This document shows positions 1 through 8,282 of a stretch of 64,000 nt of DNA, in pieces (position 1 is the stretch's first letter; the number at the start of each line of letters is the position of its first letter). The notes under the pieces were generated by a model. The model worked only from the letters and a program-made list of their open reading frames with translations, made no database searches and was not told where the DNA came from. A program made the position numbers and the translations under genes. The stretch is from Litorilinea aerophila (GTDB lineage: Bacteria; Chloroflexota; Anaerolineae; Caldilineales; Caldilineaceae), in NCBI RefSeq assembly GCF_006569185.2, contig NZ_VIGC02000009.1:1-64000 (forward strand), written 5' to 3'.

Positions 1-48
1 GGCACTACCTCTGGTGGAAACCATCGGCGAATTTCTGCCGGGATTTAC
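1..48 (-). repeat. Palindromic repeat family A, copy 1 (cut by window edge)
   Basis: Read on the minus strand, this begins GTAAATCCCGGCAGAAATTC and continues through a CCACCAGAGGTAGTGC block. It matches, almost base for base, the left halves of the copies at 5716-5797 and 36280-36373. The rest of the copy lies beyond the left edge of the window. It contains no open reading frame of its own. Confidence 0.8.
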
Positions 49-66
49 TAGAGCACTCATGCATAG

Positions 67-99
67 CACCCGGGAGGCCGACTTGCCCCCGGGTGTTTT
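67..99 (+). terminator. Intrinsic terminator of an upstream gene
   Basis: CACCCGGG (67-74) pairs with CCCGGGTG (88-95) and is followed by TTTT. This is a standard GC stem with a short T tract. It would end transcription coming from a gene to the left of the window. A second small hairpin, GGCAGCCG with a CTTC loop and CGGCTGCC (104-123), follows directly. Confidence 0.65.
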
Positions 100-123
100 G
101 ATTGGCAGCCGCTTCCGGCTGCC

Positions 124-325
124 TGTGATACAATCCAGGTAGGCAGGCCACTGGCGACTATTTTGAGTCTCAGATAGCCCGGAAGTCGCTCTGCATGAGA
201 CCGTGGCCGGCCTTGGGTCGATGGTTGAACTCATCGGCTGGCACATCGACAGCGCTGGATAAAAATTCTGTGTTCGTCTGTGAAATCTGTGGATGGATCT
301 TTGGCTATCCTGTGGGGAGGGGAGC
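124..325. other. Non-coding leader before the Crp/Fnr gene
   Basis: No convincing gene is seen here. At about 261-297 lies a fragment of the dispersed TCTGTGTTCGTCTGTGAAATC type repeat, related to the complete inverted copy at 50465-50540. A Shine-Dalgarno-like GGGGAGGGGAG run precedes the ATG at 326. Confidence 0.5.
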
Positions 326-1024
326 ATGCCGCGGCAACGCCAGGAGGCCGTGTCCGAGCCGGTCATGGCCCTGTGGCAATCGGTGCCCTATTTTGAAGGC
401 CTGGATCCCCAGGTGATCCAGGAGCTGGCCCAGGCGGCCGTGCGCCATGCCTGCCCGGCCGGCCACATGATCTTCACCGAGGGGGAGCCGTCCACCGGCC
501 TCTATCTCATTGAAGCCGGCACGGTCAAAATCAGCCGCTTTTCCAGGGAAGGCCGGGAGCACATCCTCCACCTGTTGAACCGGGGAGACACCTTCAACGA
601 CGTGGCCGCGCTGGACGGCGGCCCGAACCCGGCCACGGCCACCGCCTTCACCGACGCGGTGGTCTGGCATCTGGACCGGGGCTCGCTGCGGCAAGCCGTG
701 GACCGGCACCCGGCCCTGGCCTGGGCCCTGATCGAAAGCATGGCCCGCCGTGCCCGCTACCTGCTGGGGCTGGTGGAAGACCTCTCCATGCGCAACGTCC
801 GGGGTCGGCTGGCGCGCCTCCTCCTGGAGGAGGCCAGCCGCCATGAGGCTGACCAGGTTCCCCGCCTGTTGACCCAGGAAGAGATGGCCAGTCGGCTGGG
901 CACCGTGCGGGAGGTGGTCGGCCGTGCGCTGCGGAGCCTGGCCGCGGAAGGCCTGATCGAATTCGACCGCCATCGCATTGTCATCCTGGACGCCGCCGGC
1001 CTGGCCCGGGAGGCCGAAGCCTGA
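326..1024 (+). CDS. Crp/Fnr family transcriptional regulator
   Basis: A 232-residue protein with an N-terminal cyclic-nucleotide-binding-type beta barrel (roughly residues 15-130; note IFTEGEPSTGLYLIEAG and GDTFNDVAALDG), a long dimer helix, and a C-terminal winged helix (about 160-225; LTQEEMASRLGTVREVVGRA). The cysteine cluster that holds the Fe-S centre in classical FNR is absent, so it is closer to the Dnr/NnrR or general Crp type. I chose the ATG at 326 because GGGGAGGGGAG lies just upstream; an ATG at 293 in the same frame has no such signal. It sits 5 kb before nosZ on the same strand, so control of nitrogen-oxide respiration is plausible but is inference only; no clear TTGAT-N4-ATCAA box was found before nosZ. 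Confidence 0.85.
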   Translation: MPRQRQEAVSEPVMALWQSVPYFEGLDPQVIQELAQAAVRHACPAGHMIFTEGEPSTGLYLIEAGTVKISRFSREGREHILHLLNRGDTFNDVAALDGGPNPATATAFTDAVVWHLDRGSLRQAVDRHPALAWALIESMARRARYLLGLVEDLSMRNVRGRLARLLLEEASRHEADQVPRLLTQEEMASRLGTVREVVGRALRSLAAEGLIEFDRHRIVILDAAGLAREAEA

Positions 1025-1334
1025 TTCCAGGCCCCCTTTAACCGGATCTTTACGGTTTGTCCCAACGCCGTTAACTCCATTAGAATAAGGTAATCCTGTG
1101 TCCATCCCCCGTGACACCCCGCTTTGCCGCGCCACCCTTTGAACGTGGCGCTGTCCTTGCCATCCTGCCGGGGCTGCGAGCATCCCCTGTACCCGTCCGC
1201 CGGCAGCCAGACCACGGCAAAAGTTCCACAGCACGACCTCTGACAGGGATCGTTCGACGGGTTTCCATCATCGTGAACTTCTGGCGATCTGGCCAGAAAT
1301 GTCAACGGGTTCCAGCATCAAGGAGTCATAAGCC
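1025..1334 (+). promoter_or_regulatory. Spacer with candidate promoter for the secreted nuclease
   Basis: This 310-base spacer has no supported gene. A possible sigma-70 promoter is TTGTCC (1057-1062), an 18-base gap, and TAGAAT (1081-1086). If used, it leaves a leader of about 240 bases before the nuclease ATG. An AAGGAG ribosome binding site lies near 1319, ten bases before the ATG at 1335. Confidence 0.4.
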
Positions 1335-4300
1335 ATGCGGCGTCCTCGCTTATATCCATCCCTACTCCTGTATGCCCTGCTGCTGAGCGGGCTATTCCTG
1401 GCCGTGGCCCCGTCGGCCCTTTGGGCCCAGGCCAGTGACCTCTTCATCTCTGAATACATTGAGGGCTCTTCCAACAACAAGGCCATCGAGATCTACAACG
1501 GCACCGGCGTGCCCGTAGACCTGGCCGCGGGCAACTACAGCATCCAGATGTACTTCAACGGCAGCACCAGCCCCGGCCTCACCATCGCCCTGACCGGCGT
1601 GGTGGCCGACGGGGACGTCTACGTGCTCGCCCACAGCAGCGCCGATCCGGCCATCCTGGCCCAGGCGGACCAGACCAACGGCAGCGGCTGGTTCAACGGT
1701 GACGACGCGGTGGTGCTGGTGAAGAACGGGGTGGTCATCGATGCCATCGGCCAGATCGGCTTCGACCCCGGCTCCCAGTGGGGCACGGGCGATACCTCCA
1801 CCCAGGACAACACCCTGCGTCGCAATCCCACCGTCTGCGCTGGCGACACCAACCCCTATGACCCCTTCGACCCAAGCCTGGAATGGACCGGCTATCCCCA
1901 AAACACCTTCGACGGCCTGGGGAGCCACGTGGCCCAGTGCGGCGGCGGTGGGGATACGCCCCCGACCGTGGTCGCGGTGAGCCCGGCGGATGGCGCCATC
2001 GGTGTCCCGGCGGACGCCAACCTCACGGTCACCTTCAGCGAAGATGTGACCGTCTCCGGCATCTGGTACGCCATCACCTGCAGTGTCAGCGGCGCCCATT
2101 CAGCTACGGCCACGGGCGGCCCCCAGAGCTTCACCCTGGACCCGGACAGTGACTTCGCCCCGGGCGAAAGCTGCACGGCCACCCTCTTCGGGAGCCAGGT
2201 GATAGACCAGGATGGCACCCCCGACCCCATGGCCGCCGACTTCTCCTGGAGCTTCACGGTGGACAACTTCGGCACCTGCCAGGACGGCCAGGCCACGCCC
2301 ATCCACGTCATCCAGGGCAATGGCCCGGCCAGCCCCCTGGATGGGACCCCGGGCGTGGTCATTGAAGGTGTGGTGGTGGGCGACTTCCAGGGCCCCTCGC
2401 CCAATCTGCGGGGCTTCTACGTTCAGGAAGAGGACAGCCAGGCCGACGGCGACCCGGCCACCTCGGAAGGTATTTTCGTCTTCGATCACGGCCTGGGTGT
2501 GGATGTGCAGGTGGGCGACCTGGTTCGGGTGCGGGGCACGGTGAGCGAATTCTTCGACCTGACCGAGCTGGCCAGCATCGACCGGGTGGACATCTGCGCC
2601 AGCGGCCAGCTGGCCGCGGTGAGCCCCACCCCGGTCACCCTGCCGGTGGGAGACCTGGCGGACTGGGAGACCCTGGAGGGCATGTGGGTTGTCTTCCCCC
2701 AGGAACTGACCGTGACCGAGCACTTCAACCTGGGCCGCTTCGGTGAAGTCCACCTCTCCAGCGGCGGCCGGCTCTTCCAGCCCACCCACCTGGTGCCGCC
2801 GGGCGCCCCGGCCCTGGCCGCCCAGGCCGCCAATGATCGCAACCGCATCGTCCTGGATGACGCCAGCACCGCCCAGAACCCGGATCCCATCCCCTACCCG
2901 GCCCCTGGCCTGAGCGCGGCCAACACCCTGCGGTTGGGCGACACGGTGACCGGCCTGAGCGGCGTGTTGGACTACCGCTTCAGCCTCTACCGGGTGCAGC
3001 CGGTGGCCCCCGTGAGCTTCACCCATGCCAACCCGCGTCCCCCAGCACCGGAGCCGGTGGGCGGCACCCTGAAGGTGGCCAGCGCCAACCTGCTCAATTA
3101 CTTCGTCACCATCGACGATGGCAGCAACAACTGTGGCCCCAGCGGCGGCCTGGAGTGCCGGGGGGCGGACAGCACCTTTGAGTTCCAGCGGCAGCGGGCC
3201 AAGACCGTCAGTGCCCTGGCCGCGCTGGACGCCGACATCATCGGCGTGGTGGAGGTACAGAACGACGACGGCGCTGCCCTGGCGGACCTGGTGGCCGGCC
3301 TGAACGACGCGCTGGGGCCGGGTACCTACGCCTACATCGACACCGGCGCCATCGGCACCGATGCCATCAAGGTGGGCCTGATCTACCGGCCGGCCACGGT
3401 CACGCCTGTGGGGCCCTTCGCCATCCTGGACTCCAGCGTAGATCCGACCTTCATCGACACCAAGAACCGGCCGGTCCTGGCCCAGACCTTCCAGGAAAAC
3501 ACCAGCGGCGAGCGCTTCACCGTGGCCGTCAACCACCTCAAGTCCAAGGGGTCGGACTGCAACGACGTGGGCGATCCGGATCTGGGGGACGGCCAGGGCA
3601 ACTGTAACGGGACCCGTACGGCCGCGGCCACGGCGCTGGTCAACTGGCTGGCGACCGACCCCACCGGCAGCGGCGATCCGGACTTCCTGATCATTGGCGA
3701 CCTGAACGCCTACGCCATGGAAGATCCCATCACGGCTATCAAGGCGGCGGGCTTCACCAACCTGCTGGAAGCCTTCATGGGCGTCGACGCCTATTCGTAC
3801 GTTTTCAACGGCCAGTCGGGCTACCTGGACCACGCGCTCGCCAGCGCCAGCCTCACGCCCCGAGTCACCGGCGTCACCGAATGGCACATCAACGCGGACG
3901 AGCCCCGGGTGCTGGACTACAACGTGGAGTTCAAATCGCCGGGCCAGGTGGAGAGCCTCTACAGCCCCGAGCCGTACCGGATGGCCGACCACGATCCCCT
4001 GCTGGTCGGGCTCTGCCTGGACGCCACGCCGCCGGTGTTGACCGTGACGGTGGATCCGGCCCAGCTCTGGCCGCCGAACCACCAGTACGTGACCGTCCAC
4101 GCCAGCGTTTCCGCCAACGAAGACGCGTCCATCACCCTGGTCTCCGTGGTCTCCAGCGATCCGGATGACGGCCTGGGCGACGGGGACACCCCCAACGACA
4201 TCGTCATCGTGGACGACTACACCTTCCAGCTCCGGGCGGAGCGCAGTGGTGGCCAGGAACGCCGATATACCATCACCTACCAGGCCGTGGACGCCTGCGG

Positions 4301-4451
4301 CAACCAGAGCCAGGCCTCGGCCCGGGTGATCGTGCCGCCCAATCAGGGCAAGGGGAAGCAGGGCGCCCAGGTGGGTGGAGCCTCTGGAGAAGCAGGCATC
4401 CAGGAAGGCCAGGACTCCCACAGCATCTTTCTGCCCCTGATCCGGCATTAG
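1335..4451 (+). CDS. Secreted multidomain endonuclease/exonuclease/phosphatase-family nuclease
   Basis: A 1038-residue exported protein. A signal peptide (about 1-32, ending near LWAQA) is followed by a lamin-tail-like domain (about 33-185; LFISEYIEGSSNNKAIEIYN), a bacterial Ig-like domain (about 210-305; PPTVVAVSPADGAIGVP), an OB-fold-like region (about 320-560) and an EEP nuclease domain (about 575-900). The EEP domain keeps the expected catalytic stretches SANLLNY, VEVQND, NHLKSKG, GDLNAY, YLDHAL and ADHDP. This layout is that of ExeM/NucH-type extracellular DNases. A second Ig-like region and a tail ending IFLPLIRH follow; such FLPL endings are frequent on exported Chloroflexota proteins. 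Probable role: degrading extracellular DNA for phosphate or biofilm turnover. It stands alone, with its own promoter. Confidence 0.88.
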   Translation: MRRPRLYPSLLLYALLLSGLFLAVAPSALWAQASDLFISEYIEGSSNNKAIEIYNGTGVPVDLAAGNYSIQMYFNGSTSPGLTIALTGVVADGDVYVLAHSSADPAILAQADQTNGSGWFNGDDAVVLVKNGVVIDAIGQIGFDPGSQWGTGDTSTQDNTLRRNPTVCAGDTNPYDPFDPSLEWTGYPQNTFDGLGSHVAQCGGGGDTPPTVVAVSPADGAIGVPADANLTVTFSEDVTVSGIWYAITCSVSGAHSATATGGPQSFTLDPDSDFAPGESCTATLFGSQVIDQDGTPDPMAADFSWSFTVDNFGTCQDGQATPIHVIQGNGPASPLDGTPGVVIEGVVVGDFQGPSPNLRGFYVQEEDSQADGDPATSEGIFVFDHGLGVDVQVGDLVRVRGTVSEFFDLTELASIDRVDICASGQLAAVSPTPVTLPVGDLADWETLEGMWVVFPQELTVTEHFNLGRFGEVHLSSGGRLFQPTHLVPPGAPALAAQAANDRNRIVLDDASTAQNPDPIPYPAPGLSAANTLRLGDTVTGLSGVLDYRFSLYRVQPVAPVSFTHANPRPPAPEPVGGTLKVASANLLNYFVTIDDGSNNCGPSGGLECRGADSTFEFQRQRAKTVSALAALDADIIGVVEVQNDDGAALADLVAGLNDALGPGTYAYIDTGAIGTDAIKVGLIYRPATVTPVGPFAILDSSVDPTFIDTKNRPVLAQTFQENTSGERFTVAVNHLKSKGSDCNDVGDPDLGDGQGNCNGTRTAAATALVNWLATDPTGSGDPDFLIIGDLNAYAMEDPITAIKAAGFTNLLEAFMGVDAYSYVFNGQSGYLDHALASASLTPRVTGVTEWHINADEPRVLDYNVEFKSPGQVESLYSPEPYRMADHDPLLVGLCLDATPPVLTVTVDPAQLWPPNHQYVTVHASVSANEDASITLVSVVSSDPDDGLGDGDTPNDIVIVDDYTFQLRAERSGGQERRYTITYQAVDACGNQSQASARVIVPPNQGKGKQGAQVGGASGEAGIQEGQDSHSIFLPLIRH

Positions 4452-4575
4452 GGTCTATTGCGGCGTATTTTTGTCGGTGGACAATCCAGACTTCCGGCGT
4501 TAGAATGGAAGCCATCATCGCAGCAGACAAAGCAGCCGCCTTTCGCATCATCTTCAATCAAAGGGAGTCCAGATT

Positions 4576-5448
4576 ATGAAATGGTCAAGGGGTATCATTG
4601 CCTCTGCCATCGCCATTTTGGTGATTGGCGGGGTGGCCCTGGCCCAAAACGGCAACGGGGATGCCACCTACACCGGCTGTCTCACCGAGGCTGGTGAGTT
4701 GATCAAAGTTGCCATTGGGACAGAGCCACGGGAAGCGTGTGCAGAAGGGGAAACCCAGATCAGCTGGAACGCCACCGGTCCCCAGGGCGAACCGGGGCCC
4801 CAAGGTGAACCCGGGCCGCAGGGTGAACCGGGCCCGCAGGGTCCTCCCGGGCCGCAGGGCGAACCTGGCCCACAAGGCCCTCCTGGACCCCAGGGTGAGC
4901 CCGGTCCGCAAGGCCCTCCTGGGCCGCAGGGCGAACCGGGGCCGCAGGGCGAACCTGGCCCTCAGGGTGAGCCGGGCCCTCAGGGTGAACCCGGGCCACA
5001 AGGGCCTCCCGGACCGCAGGGCGAACCTGGCCCGCAGGGTCCTCCTGGGCCACAAGGTGAACCTGGCCCACAAGGCCCTCCCGGACCGCAGGGTCCCCAG
5101 GGTGAGCCTGGGCCTCAGGGTCCTCCGGGCCCCCAGGGTGAACCAGGTCCCCAGGGCCCTCCCGGCATGTCCGGCTATGAGATTGTGACTATCACCAGCA
5201 GCTTCCACATTCTGCCGGAGCCCAACGTCAACTATGCCTTTGACCGGGTCCGCTGCCCGAGCGGCAAGAAAGTGGTGGCGGGTGGATATCAGCTGCCGTC
5301 GGATCAGAGCCTGACCGGCCTGGAGATCCTGCCCGAGGGCTCCTATCCGGACAGCGATAGCAGCTGGCAGGTCCGCTTCCGCAACCAGGGCAGCGGGATC
5401 GCCCAGTTCGACGCCATTCTCTACGCGGTCTGCGTGTTCGTCGAGTAA
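4576..5448 (+). CDS. Secreted collagen-like protein
   Basis: A 290-residue protein. Signal peptide about 1-23 ([20 protein letters not shown] then ALA), a short N-terminal domain with two cysteines ([10 protein letters not shown] ... REACAEGE), about 43 unbroken Gly-X-Y triplets (about 68-197), and a C-terminal 93-residue domain with two more cysteines. The triplets are almost all GPQ, GEP and GPP, so X is nearly always proline or glutamate, and hydroxylation is not needed for a stable triple helix. The head, CLTEAG...WNATGPQG, is the usual head of bacterial collagen-like proteins. Likely a trimeric rod on or off the cell surface; the C-terminal domain may nucleate trimers. RBS AAGGGAG lies before the ATG. 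Nucleotide repeats are degenerate in third positions, so the array is probably old. Confidence 0.9.
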   Translation: MKWSRGIIASAIAILVIGGVALAQNGNGDATYTGCLTEAGELIKVAIGTEPREACAEGETQISWNATGPQGEPGPQGEPGPQGEPGPQGPPGPQGEPGPQGPPGPQGEPGPQGPPGPQGEPGPQGEPGPQGEPGPQGEPGPQGPPGPQGEPGPQGPPGPQGEPGPQGPPGPQGPQGEPGPQGPPGPQGEPGPQGPPGMSGYEIVTITSSFHILPEPNVNYAFDRVRCPSGKKVVAGGYQLPSDQSLTGLEILPEGSYPDSDSSWQVRFRNQGSGIAQFDAILYAVCVFVE

Positions 5449-5508
5449 CGTCGCCGGCCACGGATCTGCGCCACCTGCGAAATCTGCGGATCCCCTCCCG
5501 CATCTCCA

Positions 5509-5542
5509 CGCCCCGTTCCGGGAAGTGCCCCGGAGCGGGGCG
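5509..5542 (+). terminator. Stable hairpin after the collagen-like gene
   Basis: CGCCCCGTTCCGGG pairs with CCCGGAGCGGGGCG around a six-base loop, with one G-U pair. No T tract follows, so it may act as a 3' stability or Rho-related hairpin rather than a classical terminator. Confidence 0.5.
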
Positions 5543-5603
5543 TGATGGTTCTGGCACTCCCTCCTTCCGCCAGGCCAGATAGCTCTCCCCTTCTCCCATC
5601 CCC

Positions 5604-5636
5604 TTTCCACATCTCCTTTCCACATCTCCTTTCCAC
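5604..5636. repeat. 13-bp tandem repeat, 2.5 copies
   Basis: TTTCCACATCTCC occurs at 5604-5616 and 5617-5629, with a partial TTTCCAC at 5630-5636. It is pyrimidine-rich on the plus strand and lies in non-coding sequence. Confidence 0.75.
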
Positions 5637-5715
5637 AACGGTGTAGCCGCATCTCCCCTGCAATGAGACTTTAGTCGCAGCCCCACCAGAGCCCCTCTGT
5701 TACCCTGGAAATACA

Positions 5716-5797
5716 GTAAATTCCGGCAGAAATTCGCCGATGGTATCCACCAGAGGTCGTGCCGCCGAATTCCTGCCGTGGTATTTACGCCAGACTG
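5716..5797 (+). repeat. Palindromic repeat family A, copy 2 (complete)
   Basis: The ends are inverted relative to each other: GTAAATTCCGGCAGAAATT at the left faces AATTCCTGCCGTGGTATTTA at 5768-5787. The interior carries the CCACCAGAGGT block shared with the copies at 1-48 and 36280-36373. Size (about 75-95 bp), terminal inverted repeats and lack of coding capacity fit a MITE or a REP-like element. Confidence 0.8.
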
Positions 5798-5869
5798 TCA
5801 TAGCCAACAGCGCAATCGAAGGCGCTTTTCCAGCAGGCTCAGTCCATGGACCGGCCAGGATGAATGCCC

Positions 5870-6112
5870 ATGTCTCAAGATCCACTCCCCCAAATCGACC
5901 GTGACCTGTGCACCGGCTGCCGCCGCTGCGTCGAAGTCTGCCCGACCCAGGCACTGGACCAATTTTTGGGCAAGGCATACCTGCGCTTTCCCGAAGCCTG
6001 CACCTATTGCACAGCCTGTGAGGACCTGTGCCCGGAAGGCGCCATCGCCCTGCCTTTCCTGATTGTGTTGGCCCAACCACCCGGCACCGGGTGTTTTTCC
6101 AAACCACGTTAA
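5870..6112 (+). CDS. 2[4Fe-4S] ferredoxin-like protein
   Basis: An 80-residue protein with two CxxCxxCxxxCP motifs: C14-C17-C20-C24 (CTGCRRCVEVCP) and C44-C47-C50-C54 (CTYCTACEDLCP). It is expected to carry electrons in the cytoplasm through two [4Fe-4S] clusters. I prefer the ATG at 5870, nine bases after AGGA; an ATG at 5864 would add two residues. It lies directly before nosZ on the same strand. Clade II nos clusters often include Fe-S proteins (NosG/NosH types) thought to pass electrons toward NosZ, and this could be a minimal equivalent; that link is inference. The last codons overlap a terminator-like hairpin (6078-6098). Confidence 0.8.
   Translation: MSQDPLPQIDRDLCTGCRRCVEVCPTQALDQFLGKAYLRFPEACTYCTACEDLCPEGAIALPFLIVLAQPPGTGCFSKPR
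6078..6098 (+). terminator. Terminator-like hairpin inside the ferredoxin 3' end
   Basis: CACCCGG (6078-6084) faces CCGGGTG (6087-6093), followed by TTTTT. It lies within the last dozen codons of the ferredoxin gene and 49 bases before the nosZ ATG. It may attenuate read-through from ferredoxin into nosZ. Confidence 0.5.
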
Positions 6113-6146
6113 CATATCTGACTCAATAAGACAGGAGCGAAAAAGC

Positions 6147-8132
6147 ATGAAACGACTCGTGTATCTCTCCCTGATCTTGCTCCTGCTGGCCGCCACCTTC
6201 GCTGCGTGCGGCCGCAGGCGCGCAGAGCCTACGCCAGAGCCGGTCAGCGTGGAGGCGGGGCTGCCGACCTCAGCCATGGAGATCGCCAATGCACGGGGCC
6301 TGACGCCCGAAGACATCAACGCCGCGCTCAAGACCTACGTGCCCAGCGGCAAGTGGGACGACTACCTGATGTTCACCTCGGGCGGCCACTCGGGCCAGCT
6401 CATCGTCATCGGCATCCCCTCCATGCGCATCCTCAAGAACATCGCCGTCTTCACGCCCGAATCCTGGCAGGGCTACGGCATCGGCGGCTCGGAGAGCGAG
6501 GCCATCCTGAACGCCGGTAACGTGCGAGGGCGCACCATCCGCTACGGCGACACCCACCACCCCGCCCTCAGCGAAACCGGCGGCGACTACGACGGCCAGT
6601 TCGTCTTCATCAACGACAAGGCCAACGCCCGCATCGCCGTGGTCGACCTGCGAGACTTCGAGACCAAGCAGATCGTCAAGGATCCCAACCTGATCAGCAA
6701 CCACGGCTCCACCTTCGTCACCCCCAACACCGAGTACGTGGTCCAGGGCAGCCAGTACGCCACGCCCCTGGGCTGGGAATACGCGCCCATCGAAGAGTAC
6801 AAAGAGAAGTACCGGGGCCTCATCACCCTCTGGAAGTTCGACCGGGAAAAGGGCCGCATCGACGTGGAGAATTCCTTCAGCATCGAGGTCCCCCCGTACT
6901 GGCAGGACCTGTGCGACGCAGGCAAGCTAGAGAGCGAAGGCTGGGCCTTCTGCAACTCCTTCAACTCTGAAATGGCCACCGGCGGCATCGAAGAGGGCAA
7001 CCCGCCCTTTGAAGCCGGTGCCAGCCAGCGGGACACAGACTACCTGCACATCTTCAACTGGCGGAAGGCCGCGGAGGTGGTGGCGGCCGGCAAGGCCGAG
7101 GTTATCAACGGCATGCAGGTCATCCGCATGCCGACCGCGGTGGAAGAGGGGATCCTCTACCTGGCGCCGGAGCCCAAGAGCCCCCACGGTGCGGACGTGA
7201 CCCCCGACGGCAAGTACATCGTGGTCTCGGGCAAGCTGGATCCCCACGTGACCGTCTACTCCTTCGCCAAGATCCAGCAGGCCATCGCCGACCAGAACTG
7301 GGAGCTGGACGAGTTCGGCATCCCCGTGCTGGACTACGACGCCGTCCGCCATGCCCAGGTGGAGCTGGGCCTGGGTCCGCTGCACACGGTCTACGACGAC
7401 AAGGGCTTTGCCTACACCAGCCTCTTCCTGGACAGCGCGGTGGCCAAGTGGAAGCTGGGCGGCGAGGATCCCGAGGCCTATCAACTGGTGGAAAAGCTGC
7501 CCGTCCAGTACAACATCGGCCACATCACCGCCGCCGAGGGTGACACCGTCAGCCCGGATGGACTCTACGTGGTGGCCCTCAACAAGTGGGCGGTGGACCG
7601 CTTCGCTCCCGTGGGGCCGCTGCTGCCCCAGAACGAGCAGCTCATCGACATCAGCGGCGACGCCATGAAGGTCATCTATGACATGCCCATGGGTATCGGC
7701 GAGCCCCACTACGCCCAGATCATCAAGGCCGACAAAATTCAGGCCTGGAACACCTACCCCGAGGTGGGCTGGGACCCGGTGGCCCAGGCGCCGTCCGAGT
7801 TCGCCACCAAACCGGGCGAAGAGCGCATCGAGCGCAACGGCAACCAGGTGGAGGTCTTCATGACTGCGGTCCGCTCTCACTTCACGCCGGAGCGGGTGAT
7901 GGTCAAGAAGGGTGACCACGTGATCTGGCACATCACCAACATCGAAACGGCCCACGACGCCACCCACGGCTTCCAACTGGGTGGCCACAACGTGAGCCTG
8001 AGCCTGGAACCCGGAGAGACGGCCACCTTCGAGCTGGACGTGGACCAGGACGGCACCTTCACCTTCTACTGCACCGAGTTCTGCTCGGCGCTGCATCTGG
8101 AGATGGCCGGCTACCTGCTGGTGGAGCCGTAG
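6147..8132 (+). CDS. nosZ: Nitrous oxide reductase, clade II (Sec-type), predicted lipoprotein
   Basis: A 661-residue enzyme reducing N2O to N2 outside the cytoplasmic membrane. The export signal is Sec-type with a hydrophobic core and a lipobox-like FAAC (C21), not a twin-arginine signal, as in clade II NosZ. The seven-bladed propeller that binds the CuZ cluster shows seven candidate histidine ligands in DTHHP, NHGS, SPHG, PLHT, IGHI and EPHY. The C-terminal cupredoxin domain carries the CuA set C642-x3-C646-x3-H650-x2-M653 (YCTEFCSALHLEM). The ATG at 6147 follows GGAGCGAAAAAGC; the frame is open further upstream without a start signal. First gene of nosZ-B-D-F-Y-L. A lipid anchor would hold it on the outer face of the membrane; the phenylalanine at -3 makes that moderately certain. 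Confidence 0.95.
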   Translation: MKRLVYLSLILLLLAATFAACGRRRAEPTPEPVSVEAGLPTSAMEIANARGLTPEDINAALKTYVPSGKWDDYLMFTSGGHSGQLIVIGIPSMRILKNIAVFTPESWQGYGIGGSESEAILNAGNVRGRTIRYGDTHHPALSETGGDYDGQFVFINDKANARIAVVDLRDFETKQIVKDPNLISNHGSTFVTPNTEYVVQGSQYATPLGWEYAPIEEYKEKYRGLITLWKFDREKGRIDVENSFSIEVPPYWQDLCDAGKLESEGWAFCNSFNSEMATGGIEEGNPPFEAGASQRDTDYLHIFNWRKAAEVVAAGKAEVINGMQVIRMPTAVEEGILYLAPEPKSPHGADVTPDGKYIVVSGKLDPHVTVYSFAKIQQAIADQNWELDEFGIPVLDYDAVRHAQVELGLGPLHTVYDDKGFAYTSLFLDSAVAKWKLGGEDPEAYQLVEKLPVQYNIGHITAAEGDTVSPDGLYVVALNKWAVDRFAPVGPLLPQNEQLIDISGDAMKVIYDMPMGIGEPHYAQIIKADKIQAWNTYPEVGWDPVAQAPSEFATKPGEERIERNGNQVEVFMTAVRSHFTPERVMVKKGDHVIWHITNIETAHDATHGFQLGGHNVSLSLEPGETATFELDVDQDGTFTFYCTEFCSALHLEMAGYLLVEP

Positions 8133-8282
8133 TCGGGACAGGGCAAGCCCTGTCCGTGGGCGCAGCAAGAAGCGCCCCTACCTTTGGCTGAAACGTCGGA
8201 ACAGATTCGCCACGTCCGACCCCGGTGGAGGGGCACGATGGCCCCTCCACCCCCTGCCGGGCCGCCGAAAAGGAGCAGGACA
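8133..8282. repeat. Two stacked hairpins between nosZ and nosB
   Basis: GGACAGGG/CCCTGTCC forms a hairpin around 8138-8157, and GGTGGAGGGGC (8224-8234) pairs with GCCCCTCCACC (8241-8251). Between them lies GGGCGCAGCAAGAAGCGCCC. Similar stacked palindromes occur in other spacers of this window. In this operon they could act as a 3' stabiliser of nosZ mRNA or lower downstream expression. No T tract follows. Confidence 0.6.

Larger units (their letters stand above)
5449..5869. other. Spacer with hairpin, 13-bp tandem repeat and repeat A copy
   Basis: No gene is supported in this 421-base stretch. It holds, in order: a fragment of the CACAGAT-type repeat near 5458-5490, a 14-bp GC hairpin at 5509-5542 that probably ends the collagen-like transcript, a 13-bp unit TTTCCACATCTCC repeated two and a half times at 5604-5636, and a full copy of palindromic repeat A at 5716-5797. 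Confidence 0.6.

Noticed and set aside
98-134. TTGATT ... TACAAT as a promoter before the Crp/Fnr gene
   Set aside because: The spacing of 25 bases is too long for a sigma-70 promoter.
2100-4448. Open frame of 782 codons on the minus strand
   Set aside because: Antisense shadow of the secreted nuclease gene; no ribosome site and no recognisable domains.
4585-5652. Antisense and frame-shifted frames through the collagen repeats
   Set aside because: They arise from the repeated GC-rich triplets and have no start signals; only the Gly-X-Y frame has a signal peptide and a ribosome site.
6099-6146. FNR/Dnr box before nosZ
   Set aside because: No TTGAT-N4-ATCAA-like sequence with acceptable symmetry was found, so no site is claimed.
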